This document shows, in pieces, positions 30,739-42,106 of a stretch of 64,000 bases of DNA. Where the stretch lies: assembly GCA_030762895.1 (NCBI GenBank), contig CM061064.1, forward strand, positions 241,271,086 to 241,335,085. The letters run 5' to 3'. Positions within the stretch are counted from its first letter, which is position 1. Each line of letters begins with the position of its first letter. The stretch comes from Sophora flavescens (taxonomy: Eukaryota; Streptophyta; Magnoliopsida; Fabales; Fabaceae). The notes beneath the pieces were generated by a model. The model was given only the letters and a program-made list of their open reading frames with translations, did not search any database and was not told the DNA's origin. The position numbers and the translations under genes are program-made.

Positions 30739-33212
30739 AGTAGTCCCTAAGCAACTTAACGATTATACTGATAGGCTTACACTTAGAGCCTAATTATAAC
30801 GAATTTGAATTGACGCTCAACGTCCAAAAAATCAAGAGTAAGGAAAATTCTCAAATTCGATCCTTATCCAAAAATTCGCAAGGGAAACCGCGTCATAAAA
30901 ATAAGATAATTACTTGCTAAAATAATACAGGACATGGAGGTGTGAGCTCCATTTAAATATGCCATCGACAAAAAATCATTATAAAAAAATAACTTTAACT
31001 CAAACATCATAGTCTAACTAGAACCAAAATATTTTCTTCCATCATCATCTATCTTAATTAAACTCTTGCGTATCCTTTATTTACACGCATTATCCCTATA
31101 CCATATTTCCTTTCCTATTCATCCTATCTTATACTTTAAATATCCGGTCTCGTTGACGACTCTTATCCAATACCCTAACCTCATACAATCATGTCATTCA
31201 TATTCCTTTGAGCCTATTGCCATAATACATCATCCAAACTCTACATATAATACATTAAGAATCCTTCCTCTTACTTATGACACCTCAATGTGCATATATC
31301 CAACCATGTATAATATCACCCTTTTAATTCACCAATTTCATAAATTACTAAAACTCATTCCAAAACGTCACATACTCTCCATTGTCCATATTGACCTCTA
31401 CTACTAATTCCATCAACTTAATTTGTAAACTAATTTTCTTACCATATATACCCATCCAAAACATAATGTCCTTTTACACATTTCCTAGTTCTAGGATTCC
31501 AGCTTAATGTATCCTTAGACAACCTAACTCCACCTGAATATCAAGATGTCATGCTATAATATCAAACCCTCAGGGACAATCATTTCCTATTTTACATTCA
31601 CACTCAGCTGCATCCAAAACATATCAACTAATATACCTATATAACGTATCATCCAGATACAAGATTGTGGCAGAAAATAATCCACATAATTCAAACACAA
31701 ACCATATAATTCACACAGAAAAATCAATGCAATTATATTCACTAAATTCATATAATAAACCCCATGCAATTTCCTAGGCATATATACTAAAACCAACATT
31801 ATAACCCAAACTACACCTAATGTATTATCTTCCCCCACCTGACATTGATGCCCTGAGTTCCTTTGTCGTTTCCTGGCACGCGCAAGCAACTCCTGCCAAC
31901 TCCTAGAAATTCAAATCCTGCTCCCTCAGGCAAGCACGAACATGACCAACATCCAAGAGTGACAAACCAAGCATTGTGACAACCAAACAATTCATAAACT
32001 CAATAACTCATCATCAACATTATATATTTTACTCATTAATATACTTAATTTCGTAAAAAGATACTAATTTCCACAAAACAGATTTGGGGTTTTTTAGGTT
32101 CATGAATAAAATTGGGGAAAATTCAAATTAACAAGATATTTACAAAATTAGTTAAGGGAAACTCTTAATCATGACCCCAATTGAATAAAACAACAATTAA
32201 TTTCAAGAATCAAACTCTAAAATCAAAACCTAGGGCTGGTTTGAGGGGAAATTGGGGTTTCTTGAAATGGACAAGAGAAAGTGAGAAATCACTCACCCAA
32301 AGAAGGAAGAAGACGAACTTGAAGGTGTTGTGATGGTGGCGATGGCGGCGGACAGCAGCGACCTTGGCGGTTCTATAGTAACCAAGAGCAAAAAGAGATG
32401 AAAGAAGCATAAAAGAAGAAGAAGATTTAACACTCAAAGGTGGTGGAATCACCATGAACCGCGGCGAGGAGCGCTTACCGTGGCGGTTCGCGTGGAGAAC
32501 GGCGGCTGCTCCGTTCTCTGCTCCGGCGACGCTTCAGGTATGCGAGGTGCATCGTCGCTGCGAGCGGCGATGCAGGGGCGACGCGCAGCTGATTCAGGGA
32601 GGAGGAGGAGGAGGAGGAGGAGGAGGAGCAGAAGAAGAAGAAGAAGAAAAAGAAGAAGAAGAATGAGAGGTGGGGAGAAGGGTCACGTGGGTGCTTTGGG
32701 ACCAGAAAAGAAAAATTTGCTAATGTTGTTCTTTAAATTGATAAAAGTTATATTCGAGTGATTGAGATTGGGTCTAGAAAAAGGATATTTTTTTGGCCAT
32801 TTGATCTAAAAATAAAGATGGATAAATATAAAATTTCAAATTTCCAAATAGAGTAAAGATTGATGGTTGAACTGGTCAACCAAAAAAAATAAGTGATCCG
32901 AAATTAATCACAGATTATTTCCAAACCAATTTATTTTTAAATCTAAAATTAAATAGAGTGAGATTTGTAAATAAATTTCTTTCAATCATATAGTTTAAAA
33001 TATTTTTCTAAATAAATAATAATAGTGACAATAGCGTAATATTATTGTTTTATAAACGTGCTCACATTGTAATCACGCAGTGTTAACACACCCAACAAAA
33101 ACAGTTTGATAAGTAAATAAAATCAAATAAGTTGAAACACATAAAAATAAATATCTAACTGATTAATAAAACTAGTTATCCAATAAACACATATAATTTT
33201 CGACATGTTACA
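30739..33212 (-). repeat. 3' LTR of Tekay-like element (partial)
   Basis: It aligns throughout with 43839-46833 of the 5' LTR, except that the 537-bp insertion at 45839-46375 is absent. About 1.5 kb at the left end are missing. A GGA/GAA repeat lies at 32598-32665. Confidence 0.88.
32598..32665 (+). repeat. (GGA)n/(GAA)n tract
   Basis: Trinucleotide run inside the 3' LTR; much shorter and impure in the 5' LTR (about 45624-45665). Confidence 0.9.
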
Positions 33213-33226
33213 TTACTACCCCTCTT
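33213..33226 (-). other. Polypurine tract of Tekay-like element
   Basis: Minus strand AAGAGGGGTAGTAA directly before the LTR start TGTAACA. Confidence 0.7.
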
Positions 33227-36200
33227 ACAAAAATTTCATCCTCGAAATTTGATATATCTCAAAAGAGATATAGATACTATCCTCAAGTTTTCACCTGGAT
33301 ATTCCGCATAGCAAATTCAACAACGACGATCCCAGAAACTTTGACTAAGTAATCGGCTTCCCTTGAAGTTCTTTCACCAATCGGGCTATTATCTTAACAG
33401 AGAAAAGTCTCATAAGACAAGTTTTCTTCTAACTGTACTAGATCAATTTCAATAATCATGAAAGATCATAATTACATTTCCACAATAAGGATAAATGAAA
33501 GAATCTTGGACGTTTGAAAAGAGGGTGAAATTAGTCAATAAGTGATAAGCCTTATCGATCAAACGATGTGACAATGTATTAGAAATTGGGAAAGGAAACT
33601 TGGAGAAAGGAAATTTGTAGACTTTACTTTCACAAGAAAGTATAAAGAAGATTTTACTAAACCGAAAGGTAAAGGAATATCCTTTATGCAAAAAGAGTCT
33701 TCAATAGTTTCTTGAGTGTAAAAATGTCGTCACACTTTTTACAAACATGACCCTACTAAAGTTCATTCTTCCATAAAAACTTCCACTAGATTAGAAAATC
33801 AAAAGATGAATAGATTCTAACACAATTTAGGAGAATTCATCCTTATATATAAGACAATCTTCAAACGATTCATTAAAAGAAGAACAGTCTGCCTTAGGGA
33901 AAAAAAATAGATCGTATCACATCTACCAAGAATAGAGGTAACTAGAATAAGTTTACTAAGGAATTCTTGTTTACAAAATTTATACACATCATGATTGAAG
34001 AAAAATAGTCATAATAGATAACGAATCGAGATGAAAACAATCAAATCCACAGATAGCTACTAAACTGGTCATCTCAATTGTCTAATACAATCATAGGAAA
34101 TAATTGAATGAGTAATAGCTTGCAATTTAATGGGAAGAAAATCTAAACAAGCTTATAGCAACAAAATGAATTTTTGAAGGTAGGAAGAGAAGTCACTTGT
34201 ATGAGAAACATAGAAACAAATAAATTCATGGTCTCACACACTAAAGTGAAATGAAAGAATGATTACTGAATGAAATGGGTATCACAAATAAAAGACTTAG
34301 TTATGAGACACTTATCTGGTCTAAGACCTTCAGAATTAGTAGTCTCGCTTTGTCGGTTCCAAAAATTGTATAGCCACAAAGCTACATATGTTATGACCAA
34401 GAAGATAGTCATAACAGATTTTCAAAGAAAGGTGAGAATGTTTAAATTAATGGATATTATCAAATCGATCAACTCAAGTGTCTAATACAACCACGAGTAT
34501 TAAGAAGCAATAGTGTAAATTCTCACATATAAGGAATCCATTTGAGTAAGTTAAAATTGTTGTTTTGGCTTCAACGACTCAAGAGGGGAGGGGGGGGGGG
34601 GGGATTGAGTTTTCAAAGAAAATATTTCCCTCTTAAAACTTTTTCACAAAGCTTTATAAATCAGAGTTGCGGATTTGTGTTCTCGGGATCTTTTATAAAA
34701 TTGATGAAGGGTTTTTACAAAATCTTGAATAGAAGGTGATGAGGATAAGAAAATTAACAACGAATAGGTTCAGGTTCAATAACTCAGTAATAACAAAATA
34801 CAGTTTATACAGATCAAGAACAGAAATTATATTTGAACTTTAAACATCAAAATCACAGGTTCTTGATCATAAACAGAAATTAAAGAGTCTGAGTTTAGAG
34901 ATACTACACAACCAGATTTATCCCGGTTCGGTCACCACCTCTGTGACCTACATCCAGTCCCCACTCCACCTGTGGGATTTCACACACTAACACACCAGCT
35001 TTGCCAGGTAGCTCGAAAAACCTTTACACCACAGAGCACTCCTTCACCTCAAGATACCACACTCTTGTGAAGAGCCTCAATGTTCTTCCTTAGGGATACC
35101 TCACCCTAATCACTCAGAGAGACTCCCTCTCTCTTTACAATCGAAAAGTAAAAACAAAAGTTGATTCCTAACTTTCAATAGTCAGATAAAACAAATTGAA
35201 GCACTTATGAGTATTGAAACACTCTTTTCACAATAAGTGCAATGAAGATGATGAATGATATGTATATTGTTATAATTCTTTTGTTATTCGTTATGATTCT
35301 TCTTAAAGTGTTCCTTTGATCCCTCTTTATATAGAAAACAAGTTATAGTCGTTGGGATCAATTAAAACAGATTTGGATCTGATTTAACAGAATCTGTTTT
35401 CTTAATTCTCATTCTTGAGATAAGATTCTGATTGTTCTTATAGAATTCGCGTCCATAAAATAACGAATCCATTTGGAAAAATAGTCGCGTCCATTTTAAA
35501 AAAATATCAGCATCCATTTGCCACATCAAGAGACGGGAGTACTAACACAAAGTAATTAGACGTGCTCCAACTAGTAGACGAGCGCTTGTATCACTTTAGT
35601 GGACGAGCACTTGTATCACTTTAGTGGATGAGCACTTGTATCACTTTAGTGGACGAGCACTTCTGTCACATTAGTAGACGTTTGCTTGTGTCATTTTAGT
35701 AGAAGTGTGCTTCTATCACTTTAGTAGACGTGAGCTTCTGTCATTTTGGTAGACGTGAGCTTCTGTCATTTTAGTAGACGTGAGCTTCTACCATTTTATT
35801 AGACGTGAGCTTCTGCCACTTTATAGTAGACATGAGCTTCTGTCATTTTAGTAGACGTGAGCTGCTGCCACTTTCCTGGACACCGACTTTTACCACTGTT
35901 GGAGGAGCGCTTCTATTATTCCCAGTGTTGGACGAGCGCTTAGATTATTCCAGTGTTGGACGAGCGCTTCTATTATTATTTCCAAAAATCATTTTCATTA
36001 ACGAAAACTTAATCCTTTTAATGCAGGTTATGAAAAATGATTTTCTTCATGCATCTTTCTTAATCGAGATATTTGTGAATAAGAGATTTCATCTCTTACA
36101 AATCATCTAAGACTTAACACTAATTTCTTTGTTTAAGCTCTTGTCTTGATGATTCCTTGATCTTCGTCCTTTCTCTTTGATTCCTCCAAGTTCTTCCTTG

Positions 36201-36712
36201 AATATTCTCCTTTGATTGCTCACTGAACTTGTTGAATATTGCTTGATACCTATCTTTACAATTTTACACTAAACACTTGCATACACATTAAGTTGTATTT
36301 GTCATATATCAAAATCTTTAGGTCATTGAATCTAACAAAAATAACATACTAGCATGACCAATCAAAGAGACATGGTTGAATTCAAATCACAGTCGGGATA
36401 GTCAAATCAACTCGTAATCATAAAATTTGACATTATGATTGTCTAATACAACCATTGAAATTAAAGAAATGATTATCAAATTACAAGTACTTAGAGGGTA
36501 GCTTCAAATGAACTAACGTAGAAGAATATAAACATTGAGGGTATAAAAGAACCAACTTGCATGAGAAATTAAGAAACGGAGAAATTTAATAATCTAACAC
36601 AATGGCACGAAGTGAAAGTCTGATCAATAAAAGAATTGGATAGTACAGTTAAAAGTCTTAGTCATGAGACGCTCTCAAAAAGTTGAAGCTTCGGATTGAC
36701 TTGCCTCGAAGC
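33227..36712 (-). other. Internal region of Tekay-like element, non-coding
   Basis: No gag or pol recognised. Diverged repeats share 'tgtctaataca(a/t)' at about 34078, 34480 and 36448, and '(a)gtcttagt(c/t)atgagac' at about 34290 and 36655. A G-run lies at 34590-34603. The part from about 34605 to 36350 looks different: a 'cccggttcggtc' block, a cysteine- and proline-poor spacer and a 25-bp minisatellite. It may be a separate insertion, but I could not find its target duplication. Confidence 0.5.
35567..35958 (+). repeat. 25-bp minisatellite
   Basis: About 13-15 tandem units of AGTAGACGTGAGCTTCTGTCATTTT with gradual drift from one side (AGTGGACGAGCACTTGTATCACTTT) to the other (TGTTGGACGAGCGCTT). 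Unit length is mainly 25 bp. Confidence 0.85.
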
Positions 36713-36798
36713 TGTAACATCCCCGACTGCTTTAGGGATTGACGACTGTCCCCACAAACCAACACGGGTCTTTTCAGCGTGCTTTGTCCTCACTCACA

Positions 36799-36895
36799 CA
36801 CTTCCTAGGAAAACTCCCCAGGAGGTTACCCATCCCATAATTGCTCCAAGTCAAGCACACTTGACTATGGAGTTCTTAAGTGATGGGCTTCCGAT
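36799..36895 (-). ncRNA. 5S-rRNA-like segment in left Cassandra LTR
   Basis: On the minus strand the segment runs from GGAAGCCCATCA through AACTCCATAGTCAAGTGTGC to GGATGGGTAACCTCCTGGGG and AGGAAGTGTGTG. It follows the order of the plant 5S gene's internal promoter (boxes A and C). It has more changes from 5S than the right copy. It is a 5S-like transcription unit, not a ribosomal 5S gene. Confidence 0.8.
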
Positions 36896-37119
36896 AAGAA
36901 GATGCATCTTGTTGGTATAGGTAGTACCAAATCAATTCATATAAGCCATCCTCAACTGTATAGTCCCATACCTACCTAGTCTCATGATCCCTCTCATTCC
37001 GGTGTGTAATCGGTTTATTCATGTGTCCCTCCGCCAAGAAGTCAGCCAGGAGCCGCTTCTTGTCCGTGCCATCTTGCACCGCCGTCCACTCCCCGCCCTC
37101 GTCGGCCTCAGGTTTCACA

Positions 37120-37190
37120 TGCCCACCAACTTCCGCTTGGTTCATCCTCGAACCACACCGTATTGGGAGAAGTGCCGCTCTGATACCATT
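37120..37190 (-). other. Cassandra interior with Met-tRNA primer site
   Basis: The minus-strand primer site TGGTATCAGAGC is at 37177-37188, two bases after the 5' LTR end (37191). The remaining bases lead straight to the purine-rich tract beside the 3' LTR. Confidence 0.88.
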
Positions 37191-37274
37191 TGTAACATCC
37201 CTAGCTGCTTTATTTTTTGATGGCTGTCCCCACAAACCAACACGGGTCTTTTCAGCATGCTTTGTCCTCACTCA

Positions 37275-37371
37275 CACACTTCCTGGGAAAACATCCCAGG
37301 AGCTCACCCATCCCATAATTGCTCCAAGTCAAGCACGCTTAACTATAGAGTTCTTAATTGATGGGCTTCCG
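37275..37371 (-). ncRNA. 5S-rRNA-like segment in right Cassandra LTR
   Basis: Minus strand: GGAAGCCCATCA, AACTCTATAGTTAAGCGTGC (box A region, very close to 5S AGTTAAGCGTGCTTG), GGATGGGTGAGCTCCTGG (box C region), then CCAGGAAGTGTGTG. Matches to plant 5S rRNA are strongest in the promoter boxes. An RNA polymerase III transcript is known for the family; here it is inferred. Confidence 0.85.
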
Positions 37372-37601
37372 AAAATAAGATGCATCTTGTTTGTATAGGT
37401 AGTACCAAATCAATTATATAAGCCATCCTCAACTGTATAGTCCCATACCTACACAGTCTCAAGATCCCTCTCATTCCGGTGTGTAATCGGTTCATTCATG
37501 TGTCCCTCCGCCTAAAATCTTGCCAGGAGCCGCTCCTTGTTTGTGCCTTCTTGTAGCGGCGTCTACTCCTCGTCCTTGTCGGCCCCGGGTGTCACAGAAG
37601 C

Positions 37602-38014
37602 AGACAAGTCCTTCCAAGCGTGCTTAGTTTGATATGTTGTCCTATGTTTTCTTCTCTGAATTTTGCATGATCGCGGTCCACTTCATTGATTTCTCATATC
37701 TTGATCATTATGATACCTCGATGTGATAATCCTTTACTTGTGAAAGTTTTCCCCATTCCTAATATTACAGTTTCCGTGTTGTCCTTCGGCTGAATTTATG
37801 CTATGCTCCCAAGCTTTCCTCCTTGAGTCATTAATTACTATAAGAGTAATTAGTGAAACTCACATCACGAGATAAATCTTATGAAATTATGTCTAGCTAA
37901 TATTTAGGCTATCAACCTATATCACACCAACTAGGCAAACAAATCACACAAACACAGAGGTCACACAACGAAAAACACAGTCGGGTCAAAACCTTAGATC
38001 CGATTAGGCTCGAC
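37602..38014 (-). other. Internal leader of Tekay-like element
   Basis: Non-coding stretch between the Cassandra insertion and the primer-binding site of the host element. Confidence 0.5.
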
Positions 38015-38016
38015 TT

Positions 38017-38027
38017 CTCTGATACCA
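38017..38027 (-). other. Primer-binding site of Tekay-like element
   Basis: Minus strand TGGTATCAGAG, four bases downstream of the LTR end (38032). It matches the first 11 bases of the initiator-Met tRNA site also used by Cassandra. Confidence 0.8.
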
Positions 38028-40351
38028 CTAATGTAACACCATATTATATTTAAAGCTAATTAACTTTATAAAATGAAAATTTTCAGGATTACTTTTGAAA
38101 TAACCTCTTTAAAAATTGGAACTTTGCATTACGTCAAAAATATTACCTAATAAACATTTGATGAATTTGAAACATCCTCAATTAAATATGTAACGCCCCG
38201 ATTTTCTGCTTCTTGTTAATTTGTGCTTAAGTGTGTGTGTTCGCCAATAATTAATTTTAAAATTTGAGAGATTAATTTGATAAAATAAAATCATTTTCTT
38301 AACTTAGTTTATCTTAGGAAGCTCCAGTAAAAATTTCAGCCGAAAATTCAGACGAATCCTGGTCTAAGTTTTCTCTATCGGTACAAGTTTTTCTAATTAC
38401 GATTTCTATTATTTCCATCATTTTAAAAAATTTCTTTTAAAAAAATTATTATATTGATTTTTCGGGTTTGATTTTAATAAGAAATACGATCGTTTTATAG
38501 AGCCGGGAAAGAAGTTGAACAGGAACGAAACAAAAAGCAGTCAATGAATTAAATTGCTCCAGATTTAGAGTGTTTGGTGAGTAAAAATATGATTTGTGTA
38601 AGGTGAATGGTGTATTTATGACACGAAATCATTTCCTTTATAATAAGTAGTTATATTTCAAAAATTTCATTCAAAAATGCAATTACTATTTTTTATTTTT
38701 CTCTCCCTTTTCTGGAACAGCAAGCGCCCCCCCCCCACAATTTAAACCTCTTCCCTTCACAATTCGTCACTTTTCCTCTTATACATGCATGTTAAGTTTG
38801 GTTCTTGAAAAGCTTGTTCTTTTTGTTTTAAAACCATTTTATTTAAGCTTCTACTCATTCTTACCACCATCTTCAACACTTGCATGTTGAAAAAGACCCT
38901 CCTATGACCATTTTGAAGGGGTGGCCAAACCCCTAGGGAGGAGAGGTGATGGTTTTGCAAGTTCGTTTTTCATGCATGGTAGTAAAACCATGTTTTATGA
39001 CCAAGGTTCTAACTCATACTCTCAAAGAAAGTCCTTTTAATATGAAACTCAATTTTTATCAACTTCTACTCAACTCTATTTCCATTTTCATGTCTTGCAT
39101 ATGGTGAAAAGTCATCCTACCCTATGATTTTGGTGTTGGCCGAAAACACCAAGAGGGAAAAAGGAGAACTTTTGTTGAAAATCACACATGCATGACTTGG
39201 GATCTCTTATTTATGTATTTTTCAACTAATGTATTTTGTTAAAAATATGTCTTCCTTCCTTGTTATGATTTATGGCTAAAACTCTAAAAAATATGGAGTT
39301 ACTGAATCCTAACTTCTGATCATTGGAAGGATGCATGTTTAATGAAACTATGTGCTTTGCAAGAGTGATTTAATGTTAAGAAAATTTTAAAGTCCCTAAC
39401 CCTTTTATTTTAATAAGGTCGAAACTCATTAGACAGAGTTGATGAGGCTTGATCAAATTTTTTGGTAGTATAATTTTTAAAATGTTACATAAGTTACAAG
39501 CATGAAAGTAGACTATGGAAAAATCAAAATTTTTTCTCTATTTTCTTGCAATGGCCGAAACCTATGGTTGATGGGGCTAAGGGTTTAAAATTTTATTTTC
39601 AAGTTTTGAACTTATATTTTATCTCTTTGATGCTTAAAAGTACTAAACCCAAAAGCTTGTGGAAATTAGAATTTTCTAGCATATTTTATGGAGCATGACC
39701 GAAACATGCATGAAGAATTTGGGGTGATTTTATAAAAATTTTAATATATGTTAAACCTTGGTTTTGTTTAGATTTGCAATCGTAACGAGAAGTCAAGTCC
39801 GTTGCTTTAAAACCGCAATCGACCTCTTTACCGTTTTACTCTGAGGTAAGGGAAGACAGCCTAAGGGATATTATTTTATGATGACTATGTGTTACCTATA
39901 ATTGTTTGATGATGATTGGTTGAATATTTGGGATAATGATTGGGTTAATGGTTGATTTTGGTTTGGATTAATATGCTGAGTTTTATTTGATTTACATGTA
40001 TTATATGTTTATTTAATTTGTGAAATGCTTATGATTATGTAAATATGTTGTTTAATTCTTTAGTTGTTGCATGGAATGCCTTACCTTGGGTTAGAGCTCA
40101 AATTGAGAAGTTAAGATAAAAGTATTAATAAAATTGTGGAGGAAGTTTACAAATAAATAATCTTTTTGAAAGAAGTTTTGAAAAAGAGAAGAAAAATAAA
40201 GTTATATTTCTCACTTTTTTTTTAGCAACAACAAATTTTTTTATGAAAAGGCATATTTTTGGAAAAATTCACACCATCTTAAATAAAGAAAATAATTAGA
40301 CTTTTTGAAATATTTTAAATAAATAAAAAGGATCTCCAAATGAATTTTTTT

Positions 40352-40740
40352 AAGTTGGAAGAAATTCTTTAAAAGGGAGATTAATTGATTTTTTTTTTTT
40401 GAAAAACAGTGGATTTTTAAAATCATGATAATTTTTTAAAATGAATTTCAAATAAAAAGTTTTCCTTAAAAATTTACTCAAAATAATATTCCAATAACTT
40501 GGATAAGTTATGGAGATTTGGTTTTTGCTTTGTTTTTCACTGAATTTCATAAGTTAGAAGAAATTCTTTAAAAGGGAGATTAATTGATTTTTTTTTGGAA
40601 AAGGGTGGATTTTTAAAATCATGATAATTTTTGAAAATTAATTTCAAATAAAAATATTTGCTAAAAACTTTACTCAAAATAATATTCCAATAACTTGGAT
40701 AAGTTATGGAGATTTGGTTTTTGCTTTGTTTTTCACCGAA
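40352..40740 (+). repeat. Tandem duplication of about 199 bp in X2
   Basis: The block from AAGTTGGAAGAAATTCTTT to TTGTTTTTCACTGAA occurs at 40352-40550 and again from 40551, with a few differences. Other X copies have it once. Confidence 0.85.
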
Positions 40741-41568
40741 CAAAAAAAATATAACGTTGAAAAGTAGACCCGGTAACCGAGACGTCGGGCTACTAGTATA
40801 ATTAAACATGTTGATCTACGATCCGTGTCACACTGTTGTGGATTGTGTGTCCTTATACGCTATTATGGATTGTGCGTCCTGCATACGTTATAACAAACGT
40901 GGTGAAAGAAGTAAAGGTGAAAAGTTGATTTTTCTATAATAACAAAGTCTAAGACTGGGGCATCAGTTTAGGACTCTTGTGATTGGACACTTGGACTCAA
41001 ATGTCCTGTGTTTACAAATTTTAAAACGTTGAAAATTTATGGGAGGTCGTGAGCCTTGAGCTTCGACAAGAAAAAAATCATACACAAAGAAAAGCTGCGA
41101 GAATAAAACGTTTTTCATGCATTTGGCAGACGTGCCAAAAGTTGTTTCGTGTGAATACCTTGAAGGGCAAGGTATATCATGCCAAGTTGTATCATTGTGC
41201 CTTGATGCACAATGAAATCCTTATGCCTTGTTTAATATGCCTTGAGTTGGATAGTATGCTATGGATATCCACACACGTTGACCACTACGCCAGGAGTTTT
41301 GGGCAGTGTAGTGGAAAACACGTTGTGCCTTTTATGGCAAATTTCGGGCCTAATCAGCTCATTTCTACAATCGAAGTTGGGGTCTCCGGAGATTAGGATA
41401 GAAGTTGAATTACATAAGTGTCATGGTTTTCAAAAAGTGATGATTATCACATGCTATGTACTGTTTAAAATAATATCTTATTACTTGTATATGTTTCTCT
41501 GTGTGTTTTGGGTGCATATAGTTGTCATAATTATCCATATATTGGTATCTTACTCTTGAATTTTCTTT

Positions 41569-41572
<4 letters not shown>

Positions 41573-41621
<49 letters not shown>
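41573..41621. repeat. (TA)n microsatellite in X2
   Basis: About 49 bp of alternating T and A just before the 153-codon ORF. Confidence 0.9.
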
Positions 41622-41625
<4 letters not shown>

Positions 41626-41644
41626 CATGTTATGTTGAGATTAG

Positions 41645-42106
41645 ATGGACCCAGCACTACCTCTCGTGCACTCCCGGGTGCAGGCGATCATGTTTGAGAA
41701 TGACAACAACCCAGGGGCTTGGGTGATTCATCCGGGGAATCACACGGCCGAGTACACTGACCCGGTTTGCACTGTAGAAGGAACACAGGAAGGAGATCCA
41801 GAGAGAAGAATTCATGCCATGGAGACCATCCAGATATCACTTCCGCCTGCCTGGTTGTATGTACAACATTTAGCAGAGCAGGGACAGCTAGTGTTGGATC
41901 CACCACCTCTGAACGAGGCTCCGACGTCACCCATAGTGGAGGATCTGCAGGAATTCATGGAGGAAGAACCCCAGTACCATCCTTTGGGTAGCGACGCTGA
42001 GGACTATGATGCACCCGGTGGGGAAGAACTGGTGGAAGTATCCACTTTTGATACTTCCTCTGGAAATGGGGGAGACTTTCGTGGTCTCCCGAATGGGTAT
42101 CCCTAG
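41645..42106 (+). CDS. 153-codon ORF of unknown function in X2 LTR
   Basis: The frame starts MDPALPLVHSRVQAIMFEND and ends ..GLPNGYP. It is acidic and proline-rich, with EFMEEEPQYHPLGSDAEDYD near residues 108-127, and has no membrane segment or motif I recognise. Its base composition (clearly GC-richer) differs from the AT-rich LTR around it, and X1 and X3 lack it at the same position. It could be a captured exon, the C-terminal part of an element protein left by rearrangement, or a chance frame. Alternative frames overlap it but are shorter. Confidence 0.35.
   Translation: MDPALPLVHSRVQAIMFENDNNPGAWVIHPGNHTAEYTDPVCTVEGTQEGDPERRIHAMETIQISLPPAWLYVQHLAEQGQLVLDPPPLNEAPTSPIVEDLQEFMEEEPQYHPLGSDAEDYDAPGGEELVEVSTFDTSSGNGGDFRGLPNGYP

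Larger units (their letters stand above)
36713..37596 (-). mobile_element. Complete Cassandra-type TRIM
   Basis: An 884-bp element with two LTRs (36713-37119 and 37191-37596), each TGTGAAACC/TGTGACACC..ATGTTACA on the minus strand, and an interior of only 71 bp. The interior holds a primer-binding site TGGTATCAGAGC (minus strand, initiator-Met tRNA) and a short purine-rich end (GGAAGTTGGTGGGCA) before the downstream LTR. The TSD GAAGC is exact at 36708-36712 and 37597-37601. Each LTR holds a 5S-rRNA-like segment, the hallmark of Cassandra. It has no genes and must use enzymes of other elements. The target is the interior of the Tekay-like element. Confidence 0.93.

Noticed and set aside
30525..30743. 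Open frame of alternating Tyr/Ile codons
   Set aside because: It is only the (TA)n microsatellite read as codons; the same applies to the frames over 41573-41621.
32454..32761. Gly/Arg-rich frames
   Set aside because: They are produced by the (GGA)n/(GAA)n tract within an LTR; the sister LTR does not keep the frame.
36799..37371. Genuine 5S ribosomal RNA genes
   Set aside because: The segments lie in LTRs with a primer site and TSD between or around them, and they are diverged outside the promoter boxes.
36696..37398. Plus-strand frames over the Cassandra element
   Set aside because: They repeat because the LTR is repeated; the sequence is non-coding and 5S-like on the minus strand.
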